A stretch of DNA of 64,000 nt from Candidatus Arsenophonus triatominarum (GCF_001640365.1 NZ_LWMI01000016.1:62001-126000), one strand, 5' to 3'; shown: positions 31,798 to 41,840, numbered from the stretch's first letter. A program made the numbers and translations. Notes: generated by a model from the letters alone, not told the origin.

Positions 31798-33222
31798 TTG
31801 GCCAATAAGCAAAAATCCTCATTTCTGTTTCACGATTATGAAACATTTGGGCAGCATCCTGCTCTCGATCGACCAGCACAATTTGCTAGCATCAGAACCG
31901 ACTCAAATTTTAATATTATCGAAGAGCCACAAATTTTTTACTGTGCCCCTGCCGATGACTATCTCCCTCAACCTCAAGCCGTAATGATCACGGGTATTAC
32001 GCCCCAATATGCAATAGCTCATGGCATAAATGAAGCTGAATTTGCTAGACGTATTCATGGAATATTTAGCGTAGCCAATAGTTGTATTGTCGGTTACAAC
32101 AATATTCGATTTGATGATGAAGTCACTCGTCATATTTTCTACCGTAATTTTTATGATCCTTATGCTTATAGCTGGCAGCAAGGTAATTCACGTTGGGATT
32201 TACTTGATGTGTTACGCGCTTGCTATGCGTTACGACCTGATGGCATTAACTGGCCTAGCAATGATGAAGGACTACCTAGTTTCAAATTAGAACATCTGAC
32301 CACTGCAAACGGTATCGAGCATGCAAATGCTCATGATGCAATGGCCGACGTTTTTGCTACTATCGAAATGGCAAAATTAATTAAGCAAGCACAGCCAAGG
32401 ATGTTCGATTACTTCTTTCAATTAAGAAATAAAAATGAAATTCGCCAATTGATTGATATTATTGCCATAACCCCTTTAGTGCATGTTTCCGGCATGTTGG
32501 GCGCAATACGAGCCAATACCAGTCTAATTGCACCACTGGCCTGGCATCCCGAAAACCGTAATGCAATTATTGCCTGTGATCTTGCAGCAGATATTAGCCC
32601 ACTGTTAACATTAGATAGTGATACTCTAAGGCAACGTTTATACACACCCAAAGCAGAGTTAGCCGGTGAATTAGCCATTCCTATTAAACTGATACATATT
32701 AATAAATGTCCAATCCTGGCACCGGCCAACACACTGCGAGCAGCAGATGCACAACGCATAACACTAGATCTCGATGTCTGTCTGAATAATTTAGCCATAT
32801 TGCGACAACATAGTGAAGTGCGGGATAAAGTTATTCAACTTTTTACCGAACCGCAACCCTTTCCTGAAGCAACTGATGTAGATACTAAGCTTTATGCCGA
32901 TTTTTTTGGTGATAATGATCGTTCAACAATGGCCATTATCCGTCAAACTTTACCGCAAAATTTACCCGCATTGGATCTCAAATTTGACGATCCGCGCATG
33001 AAGCAACTATTTTTTCGTTACCGTGCCAGGAACTATCCGGCCACACTGACAGAACAAGAACAGCTTGCCTGGTTACATCACCGACGCGATAGATTGACCA
33101 GCGAGAAAATAACCGAATATCTGCAAACTATCGAGCAATTATTTATTGAACATCAAGAAGATAAAAAGAAGTGCCTGCAACTAAAAGCACTGGTAGATTA
33201 TGCCAATCAGATAGCCAGTTAA
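31798..33222 (+). CDS. sbcB: Exodeoxyribonuclease I
   Basis: The 474 residues (E. coli 475) have the DEDD-type exonuclease N-terminus: FLFHDYETFGQHPALDRPAQFA (DxE), GYNNIRFDDEVTRHIFYRNF and HNAHDAMADV-like ANAHDAMADVFAT. An ExoI SH3-like and C-terminal domain follows with APLAWHPENRNA and FNYRARN-like FRYRARNYPAT. It degrades single-stranded DNA 3' to 5'. The best start is TTG at 31798 with a weak GGGA about eight bases upstream; no ATG fits the N-terminal alignment. Confidence 0.96.
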   Translation: MANKQKSSFLFHDYETFGQHPALDRPAQFASIRTDSNFNIIEEPQIFYCAPADDYLPQPQAVMITGITPQYAIAHGINEAEFARRIHGIFSVANSCIVGYNNIRFDDEVTRHIFYRNFYDPYAYSWQQGNSRWDLLDVLRACYALRPDGINWPSNDEGLPSFKLEHLTTANGIEHANAHDAMADVFATIEMAKLIKQAQPRMFDYFFQLRNKNEIRQLIDIIAITPLVHVSGMLGAIRANTSLIAPLAWHPENRNAIIACDLAADISPLLTLDSDTLRQRLYTPKAELAGELAIPIKLIHINKCPILAPANTLRAADAQRITLDLDVCLNNLAILRQHSEVRDKVIQLFTEPQPFPEATDVDTKLYADFFGDNDRSTMAIIRQTLPQNLPALDLKFDDPRMKQLFFRYRARNYPATLTEQEQLAWLHHRRDRLTSEKITEYLQTIEQLFIEHQEDKKKCLQLKALVDYANQIAS

Positions 33223-33685
33223 TTTGGTTTCGCCATACTATATACAAAAACGGGTTAGCTAATATAACCTGAGTTCGGGATAAGAAATAAAGTGAAAGTC
33301 TTGCTATTCAAATAGTTGAATGCGCATATTTCGTTAAAATACTCTAACAATCTGGTTAAAGCGTAGAGCATTGTTAAACAATGATGAAAAATCTTACTGA
33401 ACTTTATTGCCTGATGGATGATTTTTGTAAAGACTTCGAGCCAAAAATGCATGAAATTTTGCTGAATAACGGTAGTAAGCGTCGTAGACGGTCTACTCAG
33501 CTTTCATTGGCTGAAATGATGACACTGGTTGTTTTTTGTTTCATCAACTCCGATTCAGACAATTCAAGGTATTTTATCTCTATTATGTCCGTTTATATCT
33601 CAGGAAGGAATTTCCTAACTTGCCATCATATTCACGCTGCGTAGAGTTATAGCTAGGCGACTTAATTTTGATTACAAGGTGTGTT

Positions 33686-34051
33686 ATGAGTTATACAATT
33701 GATTTTCGACGTAAAGTAATATCTGTAAGGAAAGCCGAAGGTTTAACAATTCGAGAAACTGCGAAACAATTCCGTATTGGAAAAGCGTCTTTAGTACGTT
33801 GGCTTAAACGACCAGAGCCAAAAAATTCAACGCCACGTAAGAGGAAGCTCGATAAAAATGCTTTAGCAAAAGATGTGGAACAGTATCCAGATGCTTACCA
33901 AAAGGAACGGGCAGAGCGATTCGGTGTTTGTAAAAAGACTATTTGGCAATCCCTTAAAAAGCTGGGATTAACCTATAAAAAAAACTCTATTCCATCCAAA
34001 AACCAACGAAAGCGACAGGCTGGCACATCAGCAAAAAAGACAACAGTATGA
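33686..34051 (+). CDS. IS630 OrfA, copy b
   Basis: The helix-turn-helix half is 121 residues and identical in translation to copy a. Confidence 0.87.
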   Translation: MSYTIDFRRKVISVRKAEGLTIRETAKQFRIGKASLVRWLKRPEPKNSTPRKRKLDKNALAKDVEQYPDAYQKERAERFGVCKKTIWQSLKKLGLTYKKNSIPSKNQRKRQAGTSAKKTTV

Positions 34052-34508
34052 AAAAAAAGATAAATCTGTTGTTTTTATTGATGAAAGTGGTTTTTCACAT
34101 GACACTCCACGAACTCACGGCTATTCCCCAAAAGGTCACCGTTGTTTTGGCCTGAAAAACTGGGGTGCTAAGGGAAGAACAAATGTTATTGGCGCTTTAT
34201 TGGGAACAACCCTTTTTGCTATCGGATTATTTGATTGCAATATTAACCGTGATGTTTTTTATGTTTGGATCACAAAAATATTGCTCCCAGAACTTCCTGA
34301 AAATTCTGTTATTTTTATGGACAACGCTAGCTTTCACAAAGGTAAGAATATTGAACAGGCAATTATAAACGCAGGACACCAGATAGAATATTTGCCTGTG
34401 TATTCACCAGATTTAAATCCTATAGAACATAAATGGTCTCAAGCTAAACGTAAAAAGATGGAAACAGGATGCACTATCGATGACCTGTTTTTAATACATA
34501 TGCTGTAA
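34048..34508 (+). pseudogene. IS630 OrfB, copy b, A8 frameshift
   Basis: The catalytic half is complete in sequence but put out of frame by the eight-A run after the ATG. Confidence 0.8.
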
Positions 34509-34900
34509 TCAAAATTAAGTCGCCTAGCTATACTTCCGCGTAGTGCCTTAGCTTTAACGGCACTGTTTGAGTCAATTAAGGGAAAGTGCACGGGTCTGTC
34601 GGTTGCCGATTCTACTCCGATAGCTGTGTGTGATAACTTACGGATCCGCCGGCATAAAGTCTTCGATGGGATAGCTGAACGAGGAAAAACCTCAACAGGT
34701 TGGTTCTTTGGTTTCAAACTTCATGTAATTATCAATCACTTGGGGGAAATACTCAATTTTCGACTTACACCAGGAAACACAGATGATCGGAAACCATTAC
34801 CTGAGCTGATAAAAGATCTTTCTGGTTGTTTGTATGCGGATAAAGGGTATTTATCGGCTTCACTGAAACAGCAACTGAAAACAATGGGAATTAACCTTAT

Positions 34901-35092
34901 CACGAATTTCGCACAGGAATATAAAATTCCAGAAAAGGCTTAAAAGCAATGGTTAATTTGCAAGTTACTAAAACGTATAAATTTGTTTAAATTACAATAA
35001 GTTGCTTTTAATTTATAAGATTTTGTCTATTTATATATTATGCTGAATTAAACTTAAAAATAGAGCGTTTTTTTATTGGTGCGAAACTCGTG
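34901..35092 (+). mobile_element. 192-bp MITE-like element, copy 3 (inside IS982)
   Basis: This is the most diverged copy, with left end CACGAATTTCGCAC and AGAAAAGG inside. It is inserted in IS982 with CTTAT on both sides (one extra G at the right junction). The uninterrupted IS982 copy reads AACCTTATAACG, confirming the 5-base target duplication. Confidence 0.9.
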
Positions 35093-35178
35093 GCTTATAA
35101 CGAATATCAAGAAGAAAATGAAGCCTGTTGAACAGACTTGTTTCGACAAAGCCATCTTGCGTCATCGTTCTGTCATTG

Positions 35179-35208
35179 TGTAGTGGCCAATTTTAGTTGA
35201 CCACTACA
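35179..35208. repeat. Imperfect 30-bp palindrome at the IS982/IS481 junction
   Basis: TGTAGTGG and CCACTACA bound this palindromic segment, which looks like abutting or relic IS termini. It marks the point where IS982 is truncated and the IS481 remnant begins. Confidence 0.45.
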
Positions 35209-36020
35209 CTCTAGAAAAGAAAGCGCAAGATGATGAAGCCTGTGGTGAGATTGAAACAGCGCAGGTTATCTGGGTTCACAAGATACTTTTTATGTCGGTC
35301 ATTTAAAAGGCGTTGGTCGTGTTTACCAACAAACTTACATTGATACTTACAGTAAAGTCGTTCATTGTAAGCTTTACACAACAAAAAGCGCGATAACGGC
35401 GGCAGATTTATTAAATGACAAGGTTCTCCCTTTTTATTCCCAGCATGGGTTACCGGTGTTACGTATACTGACGGACAGAGGCAGTGAGTATTGTGGTAAA
35501 GTTGAACATCACGATTATCAACTTTATCTCGCTATCAATAAGCCTGTTGCTCAATAGCAAAATTAATTATGACTTACAAAAAAACCAGCCGATGATGATA
35601 AAATCATCAATTTTTGCATTAAAAATAACCTATGTAAGATTAAAAAATAAACTATTTTTGTATTTTTTAGATGTATCTAACTTGTTTTTATTTTAAGCAA
35701 CTTTATTTCACTATTGAGCAACATGCTTAATGATATTGATCATACAAAAACTAAAGCTCGTTCACCTCAAACTAATGGGATTTGTGAACGCTTTCATAAA
35801 ACTGTATTACAAGAGTTCTATCAGGTGGCTTTTCGTAAGAAAATCTATAGGGCTTTAGATGAATTACAAGCTGATTTAGATAAATGGTTAGCGGAATATA
35901 ATAACCAACGCACTCATCAAGGAAAAATGTGTTGCGGTCGAACGCCTATGGCAACTTTACGCGATGGAAAACAACTTTGGAGAGAAAAAGATTTAAATCA
36001 AATTTAACCTGACAGGTACT
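35209..36020 (+). pseudogene. IS481-family transposase remnant
   Basis: The integrase-core translation reads GSQDTFYVGHLKGVGRVYQQ, YIDTYSKVVHC, LRILTDRGSEYCGKVEHHDY, then after an insert DIDHTKTKARSPQTNG and ICERFHKTVLQEF. These contain the DDE residues of the rve domain. The 5' third is missing, a frameshift precedes GSQD, and a 189-bp miniature element splits the core. The right end appears to be near ACCTGACAGGTACTGTA at about 36006-36022. Confidence 0.82.
35540..35728. mobile_element. 189-bp MITE-like element with IS5-type ends (inside IS481)
   Basis: The ends TAAGCCTGTTGCTCAATAG and, inverted, TAAGCATGTTGCTCAATAG differ at one base. The flanking AAT on both sides is a 3-base target duplication, and removing the element restores the IS481 frame (LAIN-DIDHT). 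Its right end extends the match to the IS5-family element at 58528 (TGAAATAA), so that transposase family probably moved it. It has no coding capacity. Confidence 0.85.
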
Positions 36021-36217
36021 GTATAAATAACCGGTAACTGTCAGATCAAGTCTGAGCTACTACAAATAATACAGCAACCATGACCAATCGGCACAGGTGC
36101 AAAAATAGATAATTGCGCCATAATAGCATTCCTCACTACGGTAGTCTGCTTTGGTTTGACTACACGTTTTTTCTAACAGTTGTATCAACTCCGGCCAGGT
36201 TTCCAGCCTCATATAAA
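36021..36217 (-). other. Unidentified remnant with a 50-residue reading frame
   Basis: The minus-strand frame 36060-36212 reads MRLETWPELIQLLEKTC and later DWSWLLYYL. I do not recognise it. The segment ends in GGTAACTGTCAGATCAAG, which looks like an insertion-sequence terminus, so this is probably a relic of another transposon. It is also the flank of the IS701-like element, which carries TTTAT at this side. Confidence 0.4.
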
Positions 36218-36640
36218 CACGAGTTTCGCACAAACCTAATTTGGGTATACTAATAAACCCCTGATCTGCTCAGCAATAGCATTTTTGATTACATGCCAAT
36301 TTTGTTGATAAAGAGTTATTTTTTCAGATATACGGCGTTTATGTTGTTCAAACCACGCAGAAATTGCGAGAAAAATATGATTTCTTTGCGCCCGATTCGT
36401 GCGAGCTTGACAGCGTTCAATACCACAATTTTGTTTAACTTCTCGATGATAAACTTCAACAGACCAACGGGCATCCATGATAGATTTGACGTATTCACGG
36501 GTGGGATTCTCTTTGTTTGTTACTAAGTAATCAATACGGCCGTTTTTGGCTATAAATTTGAAAACTGTCACCCAACCATAACCTCGTAAGTGTATTAAGG
36601 TTCCTTCTTCTGAGATTTCTAACTTGTTCAATTGCATATT
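36218..36640 (-). pseudogene. IS701-like transposase, 3' half (torn from 5' half at 54735-56262)
   Basis: The minus-strand frame 36236-36637 reads MQLNKLEISEEG, RGYGWVTVFKF, DARWSVEVYHREVKQNCGIE and RCQARTNRAQRNHIF, giving the C-terminal catalytic Glu region of an IS4/IS701-superfamily DDE transposase. The outer end is CACGAGTTTCGCAC at 36218. The inner end abuts IS982 at 36641, with ATATT as the insertion duplication. Joining it to 56262 across IS982 gives a continuous frame (VNRN-MQLNK). Confidence 0.85.
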
Positions 36641-37428
36641 AACCTGAGTTCGGGATAAGCATTATCAATTATGCTTGAAGATATGTTCCTGCCACCAGTA
36701 TCTTTAGTTTAGATGGAATTAAACAATATGCAACCAGCCCGGCTAATAAATTCACTACAAAGTTAGCAGGAGAGCGGTGCCGCGTATGCGCTATCTGACA
36801 AAGATTTTTTAACTCATCAAATACCGTTTCAATGGCAGAACGATGACGCAAGATGACTTTGTCGAAACAAGTCTGTTCAACAGGCTTCATTTTCTCCTTG
36901 ATATTCGTTATAAGGTTAATTCCCATTGTTTTCAGTTGCTGTTTCAGTGAAGCCGATAAATACCCTTTATCCGCATACAAACAACCAGAAAGATCTTTTA
37001 TCAGCTCAGGTAATGGTTTCCGATCATCTGTGTTTCCTGGTGTAAATCGAAAACTGAGTATTTCCCCCAAGTGATTGATAATTACATGAAGTTTGAAACC
37101 AAAGAACCAACCTGTTGAGGTTTTTCCTCGTTCAGCTATCCCATCGAAGACTTTATGCCGGCGGATCCGTAAGTTATCACACACAGCTATCGGAGTAGAA
37201 TCGGCAACCGACAGACCCGTGCACTTTCCCTTAATTGACTCAAACAGTGCCGTTAAAGCTAAGGCACTACGCGGAAGTAACTCTACGCAGCGTGAATATG
37301 ATGGCAAGTTAGGAAATTCCTTCCTGAGATATAAACGGACATAATAGAGATAAAATACCTTGAATTGTCTGAATCGGAGTTGATGAAACAAAACAACCAG
37401 TGTCATCATTTCAGCCAATGAAAGCTGC
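36641..37428 (-). mobile_element. IS982-family element, 3' part (5' part at 56263-56500)
   Basis: It starts (as 3' end) with AACCTGAGTTCGGGATAAG and is cut at 37428 by IS256, with AAAGCTGC as the target duplication. The matching 5' part lies 19 kb away on the other side of an inverted segment. Confidence 0.88.
36669..37428 (-). pseudogene. IS982 transposase, N-terminally truncated by IS256
   Basis: About 250 residues are in frame: LAEMMTLVVLFHQLRFRQFK, SVADSTPIAVCDNLRIRRHK, GWFFGFKLHVI, LYADKGYLS and ILRHRSAIETVFDELKN. This is a complete catalytic core, but the first 50 or so residues now lie at 56381-56500, so no full protein can be made. Confidence 0.85.
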
Positions 37429-38721
37429 GAGGGTGTTCATAATTCTGTGTCAGGGGATTTTATATTTTGATTATACCATCTAGGCGCCCTTTAAAATAGA
37501 TGGACAATTGAGCAATGGTTAACGCCCAGTTACTAATCGGCATAGTCCATTTGTTGGATACCTGATTGATGCCAATATAAAGTAATTTTAATAAGCTGTT
37601 TTCATTAGGAAAAGCCCCTTTGGTTTTAGTTAATGTCCTAAACTGCCGATGAACCGCCTCTACTGCATTGGTCGTATAAATGGGTTTTCTAATGGCTTTA
37701 GGGTATCGAAAATAAGCACTGAGCAACTCCCATTTACTTCGCCAGGATTCTAGCACTATCGGGTATTTTTCACCCCATTTCGTTTCCAGTTCATCAAGGG
37801 CAAGCCCAGCAGCCGCTTTAGTATCTGCACGATAAACCGGCTTTAAATCAGCCATAAAGGCTTTTTGGTCTTTACTGGCAATATAACGTAAGCTATTGCG
37901 AATTTGATGAACTACGCATAGCTGAACTTCTGTCTGCGGGAAAATACTGGCTATCGCTTCTGGAAACCCTTTTAATCCGTCAACACAAGCGATTAAAATA
38001 TCTTGTATACCACGGTTATGTAAGTCAGTCAGAACGCTCAGCCAATGATGTGCTCCTTCTGTTTCAGACATATAGAGTCCTAACAATTCCTTATGCCCAT
38101 CGGTGGTTAGTCCAAGTACTGTGTAGATTGCTTTATTGATATAGTGACCATCATGTTTTATCTTGTAATGAATGGCATCGAGCCAGACAAAAGGATAGAG
38201 CGCCTCCAGAGGGCGTTGTTGCCAGGCTTTTAATTCAGGGAGTAATTTGTCAGTAATATGCGTAATAGCTCCATCTGATATTTCCAGTCCATATAATTCT
38301 GCAACATGTTTTTGAATATCACGATAACTCATGCCTAATGCAAATAACGATAGGATTTTGTTATCAATATCCTCTGATAATTTTGTCTGATTTTTCTTAA
38401 TGAGCTGAGGCTCAAAAGCACCTGACCTGTCTCTGGGCGTTTTCAGTTCAAATTGACCTGATGTCGATTTAACCGTTTTTCGAGTATAGCCATTTTTACG
38501 CGTATCGATTGACGTTGTCGATAGGTAGTGTTCTATTTCTGCCTGCAGGGCAGCTTCGGTCAGCTGTTTTATGAGTGGTGTGAGTATTCCATCCGTACCG
38601 AGTAAATTTTTACCTGATTGTAATTGCTTCAACGCTTCATCAAAATTAAATGATTGATTTCTCATATGTCATACCTCTTTTTTTTGAGTTTAAGATATGA
38701 CACAGATTTTTGAACACTACC
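37429..38721 (-). mobile_element. IS256-family element, copy A (intact)
   Basis: The 1293-bp element has ends GAGGGTGTTCATAATTCTG and, inverted, GGTAGTGTTCAAAAATCTG. The two flanks carry different 8-base sequences (AAAGCTGC left, GGATTATT right). Each matches a flank of IS256 copy B, which shows that recombination joined the copies. IS630 copy c sits in the right-hand duplication. Confidence 0.92.
37460..38665 (-). CDS. IS256-family (mutator-type) transposase
   Basis: The 401-residue protein is full length. It starts MRNQSFNFDEALKQLQSG and contains SIDTRKNGYTRKTVKS, TPRDRSGAFEPQLI, LDAIHYKIKHDGHY (Asp), ACVDGLKGFPEAI (Asp) and TTNAVEAVHRQFR (Glu), the DDE residues of the mutator family. It is the only intact transposase of its type here and could mobilise both copies. 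Confidence 0.95.
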   Translation of the reverse strand: MRNQSFNFDEALKQLQSGKNLLGTDGILTPLIKQLTEAALQAEIEHYLSTTSIDTRKNGYTRKTVKSTSGQFELKTPRDRSGAFEPQLIKKNQTKLSEDIDNKILSLFALGMSYRDIQKHVAELYGLEISDGAITHITDKLLPELKAWQQRPLEALYPFVWLDAIHYKIKHDGHYINKAIYTVLGLTTDGHKELLGLYMSETEGAHHWLSVLTDLHNRGIQDILIACVDGLKGFPEAIASIFPQTEVQLCVVHQIRNSLRYIASKDQKAFMADLKPVYRADTKAAAGLALDELETKWGEKYPIVLESWRSKWELLSAYFRYPKAIRKPIYTTNAVEAVHRQFRTLTKTKGAFPNENSLLKLLYIGINQVSNKWTMPISNWALTIAQLSIYFKGRLDGIIKI

Positions 38722-38749
38722 GGATTATAGCTAGGCGACTTAATTTTGA

Positions 38750-39210
38750 TTACAGCATATGTATTAAAAACAGGTCATCGATAGTGCATCCTGTTTCCAT
38801 CTTTTTACGTTTAGCTTGAGACCATTTATGTTCTATAGGATTTAAATCTGGTGAATACACAGGCAAATATTCTATCTGGTGTCCTGCGTTTATAATTGCC
38901 TGTTCAATATTCTTACCTTTGTGAAAGCTAGCGTTGTCCATAAAAATAACAGAATTTTCAGGAAGTTCTGGGAGCAATATTTTTGTGATCCAAACATAAA
39001 AAACATCACGATTAATATTGCAATCAAATAATCCGATAGCAAAAAGGGTTGTTCCCAATAAAGCGCCAATAACATTTGTTCTTCCCTTAGCACCCCAGTT
39101 TTTCAGGCCAAAACAACGGTGACCTTTTGGGGAATAGCCGTGAGTTCGTGGAGTGTCATGTGAAAAACCACTTTCATCAATAAAAACAACAGATTTATCT
39201 TTTTTTTCAT
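38750..39210 (-). pseudogene. IS630 OrfB, copy c, A8 frameshift
   Basis: The catalytic half is frameshifted by the eight-A run and otherwise unmutated. Confidence 0.8.
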
Positions 39211-39572
39211 ACTGTTGTCTTTTTTGCTGATGTGCCAGCCTGTCGCTTTCGTTGGTTTTTGGATGGAATAGAGTTTTTTTTATAGGTTAATCCCAGCTTT
39301 TTAAGGGATTGCCAAATAGTCTTTTTACAAACACCGAATCGCTCTGCCCGTTCCTTTTGGTAAGCATCTGGATACTGTTCCACATCTTTTGCTAAAGCAT
39401 TTTTATCGAGCTTCCTCTTACGTGGCGTTGAATTTTTTGGCTCTGGTCGTTTAAGCCAACGTACTAAAGACGCTTTTCCAATACGGAATTGTTTCGCAGT
39501 TTCTCGAATTGTTAAACCTTCGGCTTTCCTTACAGATATTACTTTACGTCGAAAATCAATTGTATAACTCAT
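39207..39572 (-). CDS. IS630 OrfA, copy c
   Basis: The helix-turn-helix half is intact, 121 residues. Confidence 0.87.
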   Translation of the reverse strand: MSYTIDFRRKVISVRKAEGLTIRETAKQFRIGKASLVRWLKRPEPKNSTPRKRKLDKNALAKDVEQYPDAYQKERAERFGVCKKTIWQSLKKLGLTYKKNSIPSKNQRKRQAGTSAKKTTV

Positions 39573-39608
39573 AACACACCTTGTAATCAAAATTAAGTCG
39601 CCTAGCTA

Positions 39609-40058
39609 TATTATCTATTTAATAAAGAAATAAATTTCATTAGTGTTGTATCGTTATTTAAATACTTTATTAATATGAACTTAATGTGATTTCTTATCTT
39701 TTACTTCGATAATAATCACAATTTAGATAGGCTCAATTCATGAGCCAATCAATTTATTAATTATTTCATTTTTATCTTTCATTACTGCTTATTTTAGCTA
39801 ATTATCTGATATATGGCTTTTTTATAAAGAATTAAATGAAATAATACAGTTTTACTATTGAAAGATAATATGCTTTGTTGATTTTTAACAGATTTTATTT
39901 TTTAAGCTAAATTTTTATATTAGAATAACAAAAATTTATAATATTTATATGATGTAAAATACCAGGGCAAGTATAAAATAGCTTGATAAGTTAGTATTTT
40001 AAGTTATTTTTTATTTAAATAGAAAAATAATATAATTAATTACAATATAGGGTTTTTA
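39609..40058. other. AT-rich gap IS630 copy c to yejG
   Basis: 450 bases of very AT-rich sequence with no gene or repeat that I can support. Before the inversion it joined the bcr-like remnant now at 59725. Confidence 0.5.
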
Positions 40059-40416
40059 GTGGGTAATTTAAAGTTATCTGTCATTCATCGTTTGCCACAA
40101 AATTATCGATAGTTAACAGGGCATACAGATGAAAAAATCGAGCTAATGCCTGATAATATATCCAGCTCTGAGTCTAATATATTAATGGGCTTTTAAGGTA
40201 CTTTGCTGTGATATTAGCGATAATTTGGCGGTATTAAAGTATTTAAGTTTAGCTTTAGATGAAATACAAATTGCTAATGATTTGCTTGAATGGCAAGGTC
40301 AAGTTTGCCTTTTTATTCGTTATGAAGATGAAAGTTTAGCGATTTGTCATTTTAAAACAGTGGGTGTTGCTATTGCGGAATCAATAACGCTACTATCTCG
40401 TTATTATTCTCATTAA
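40059..40416 (+). pseudogene. yejG: yejG, disrupted
   Basis: From a GTG at 40059 the frame reads GNLKLSVIHRLPQNYR, matching the YejG N-terminus LQLSIVHRLPQNYRW. It then hits TAG at 40110-40112 exactly where YejG has Trp. The frame continues through LTGHTDEKIELMPDN and NILMGF to a one-base frameshift (T-run near 40196). The rest reads KVLCCDISDNLAVLKYLSLA and ICHFKTVGVAIAES, matching the conserved FGVAIAE end. The function of YejG is poorly defined. Confidence 0.82.
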
Positions 40417-40419
40417 ATA

Positions 40420-40965
40420 TTAATACGTATCAATGATTCGACGAGCTGCATAATAACGTTTACTCCAGTAATCATCATTTATTGCAGAAACTGTTACACC
40501 GCTACTTGTTGAGGCATGGATAAATTTATCATTACCAATATAAATACCGACATGCCGATTAGTTGGGCCAGTTCTAAAAAAAACCAGATCGCCAGGGCGT
40601 AAATTTTGTTGCCTGACCCAGTGGCCGGTATATTGTTGTTCATCTGTTGAGCGAGGTAAATCAACACCAAACTGCTCACTAAACATACGTTGGGTAAAGG
40701 CTGAACAGTCAATACCTTTCTTTGTTGTACCACCAAAACGGTAAGCAACACCTCTCCAGTTTGCATACTGCTCTAATATTTTTGTTTTAATTTCTACATT
40801 GCGTACTAATTGTTCAAACTCGGCTTGTGATACCTGATAAAGTGAGTTAGATTGTGTTTTATATAGCGGTGAATTTGGTGAATTACAAGCGGATAGTAAT
40901 AAAGTAATGATTAGTGCCGGAATAGGCTTCATACAGTATCTCAGTAACGGTTGAAGTTTGACCAT
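40420..40965 (-). CDS. mepS: Murein DD-endopeptidase MepS (Spr) lipoprotein
   Basis: The 181-residue NlpC/P60 protein has a type II signal peptide ending in the lipobox LLSAC (Cys27). The catalytic Cys87 lies in KKGIDCSAF and the histidines in [11 protein letters not shown] and [10 protein letters not shown]. It cleaves peptide crosslinks to let the cell wall grow. The start [10 protein letters not shown] aligns with the E. coli MVKSQPILRY. It is intact although its neighbours are decayed. Confidence 0.96.
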   Translation of the reverse strand: MVKLQPLLRYCMKPIPALIITLLLSACNSPNSPLYKTQSNSLYQVSQAEFEQLVRNVEIKTKILEQYANWRGVAYRFGGTTKKGIDCSAFTQRMFSEQFGVDLPRSTDEQQYTGHWVRQQNLRPGDLVFFRTGPTNRHVGIYIGNDKFIHASTSSGVTVSAINDDYWSKRYYAARRIIDTY

Positions 40966-41840
40966 TATTGATTTATCCCTTGTTATCTTTATGTGGATAT
41001 TCGATATAATGTAAATTTGACGATATTTTATTTTGTTAGCTAAAGGTTAAAATATCATCACTATTGTTCGTTATATAAATGTATATGACTGAGTACCTAT
41101 TTCAAATACATTGATATGTTAAAACATAAACAGTTTATACAAGTAAATAAAAAATGGCGAGTTTTCTTGTATTAATTTACAAAAAATCAAAATTTTTTGA
41201 TTAAATAACTAGTGTCGATGTAAATAAGCTTATTGAATAAAAGGTTTAATATTTTGGTTAAGTATACTATTTAAAAAATCAGTGTATTGGTGATTAGCAA
41301 TTAAAATTAGCTAATTAATAAAAAATTATGCTAAATTTGTTAGCAATATTTTATTAATTGATTGTTGGTTTTTTGTTAAATTTTAATAAAATTTAGTCTG
41401 TTTTTCAGTAGCAGAAAATTATTCAATTTTGTATAAATATAGAAATTGTTATTTTAAAATTTTTCTCCAACATGTTATTTTTACTTTACTAAATTATTTT
41501 TGACTTTATCAGTCAGATATTTGTGATATTTATTATAATAAAGTTATATTAAACAAATAGTCGTGATGACGATAGAGCCATAAATTTAAATAGCGATTAA
41601 ATTAAAATGATTAGTAAAGAACAAAATATTTTAATAAAGATGAGTAATGAGTTGTTATATTTAAACGATAAAATAGTCAATTTAATATCACATAGAAACT
41701 ATCTTATGTGGAATTTTGCGGTTAGCTATATTTCATGATTCAACAAGATATTGAGTTATAGTAGTAAATGTTATTTTAATAAATCATTAGCAATTTCGCA
41801 GTAATTATTTAATAAAAATATTTAATAGTAATTTTATTTA
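40966..41840. other. 875-bp AT-rich region without recognisable genes
   Basis: There are only short spurious frames, long A/T runs and no repeats shared with the rest of the window. It is probably degraded former coding DNA upstream of mepS plus the mepS promoter. Confidence 0.5.

Larger units (their letters stand above)
33650..34530 (+). mobile_element. IS630-family element, copy b
   Basis: This 881-bp copy is inserted at TA inside the first IS982 transposase. Removing it and one TA rejoins the IS982 sequence as seen intact in the other copy (GAGTTACTTCCGCG). Confidence 0.95.
33266..35178 (+). mobile_element. IS982-family element, interrupted and 3'-truncated
   Basis: It begins with the IS982 end AACCTGAGTTCGGGATAAG. 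The element is cut by IS630 copy b (33650-34530) and a MITE (34901-35092) and stops abruptly at about 35178, where unrelated sequence begins. Comparison with the second IS982 copy shows every break exactly. Confidence 0.88.
33381..35178 (+). pseudogene. IS982 transposase, disrupted
   Basis: The pieces read LTELYCLMDDFCKDFEPK, then SLAEMMTLVV followed by a two-base (TT) frameshift, then SALALTALFESIKGKCTG, DNLRIRRHKVFDGIAERGK and LTPGNTDDRKPLPELIK. It is broken by the IS630 and MITE insertions and lost after about residue 230. The DDE-type catalytic core is therefore incomplete. Confidence 0.85.
38728..39608 (-). mobile_element. IS630-family element, copy c
   Basis: This 881-bp copy is inserted at the TA inside the 8-base target duplication (GGAT-TA-TT) of IS256 copy A, so it arrived after IS256. 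Confidence 0.95.
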
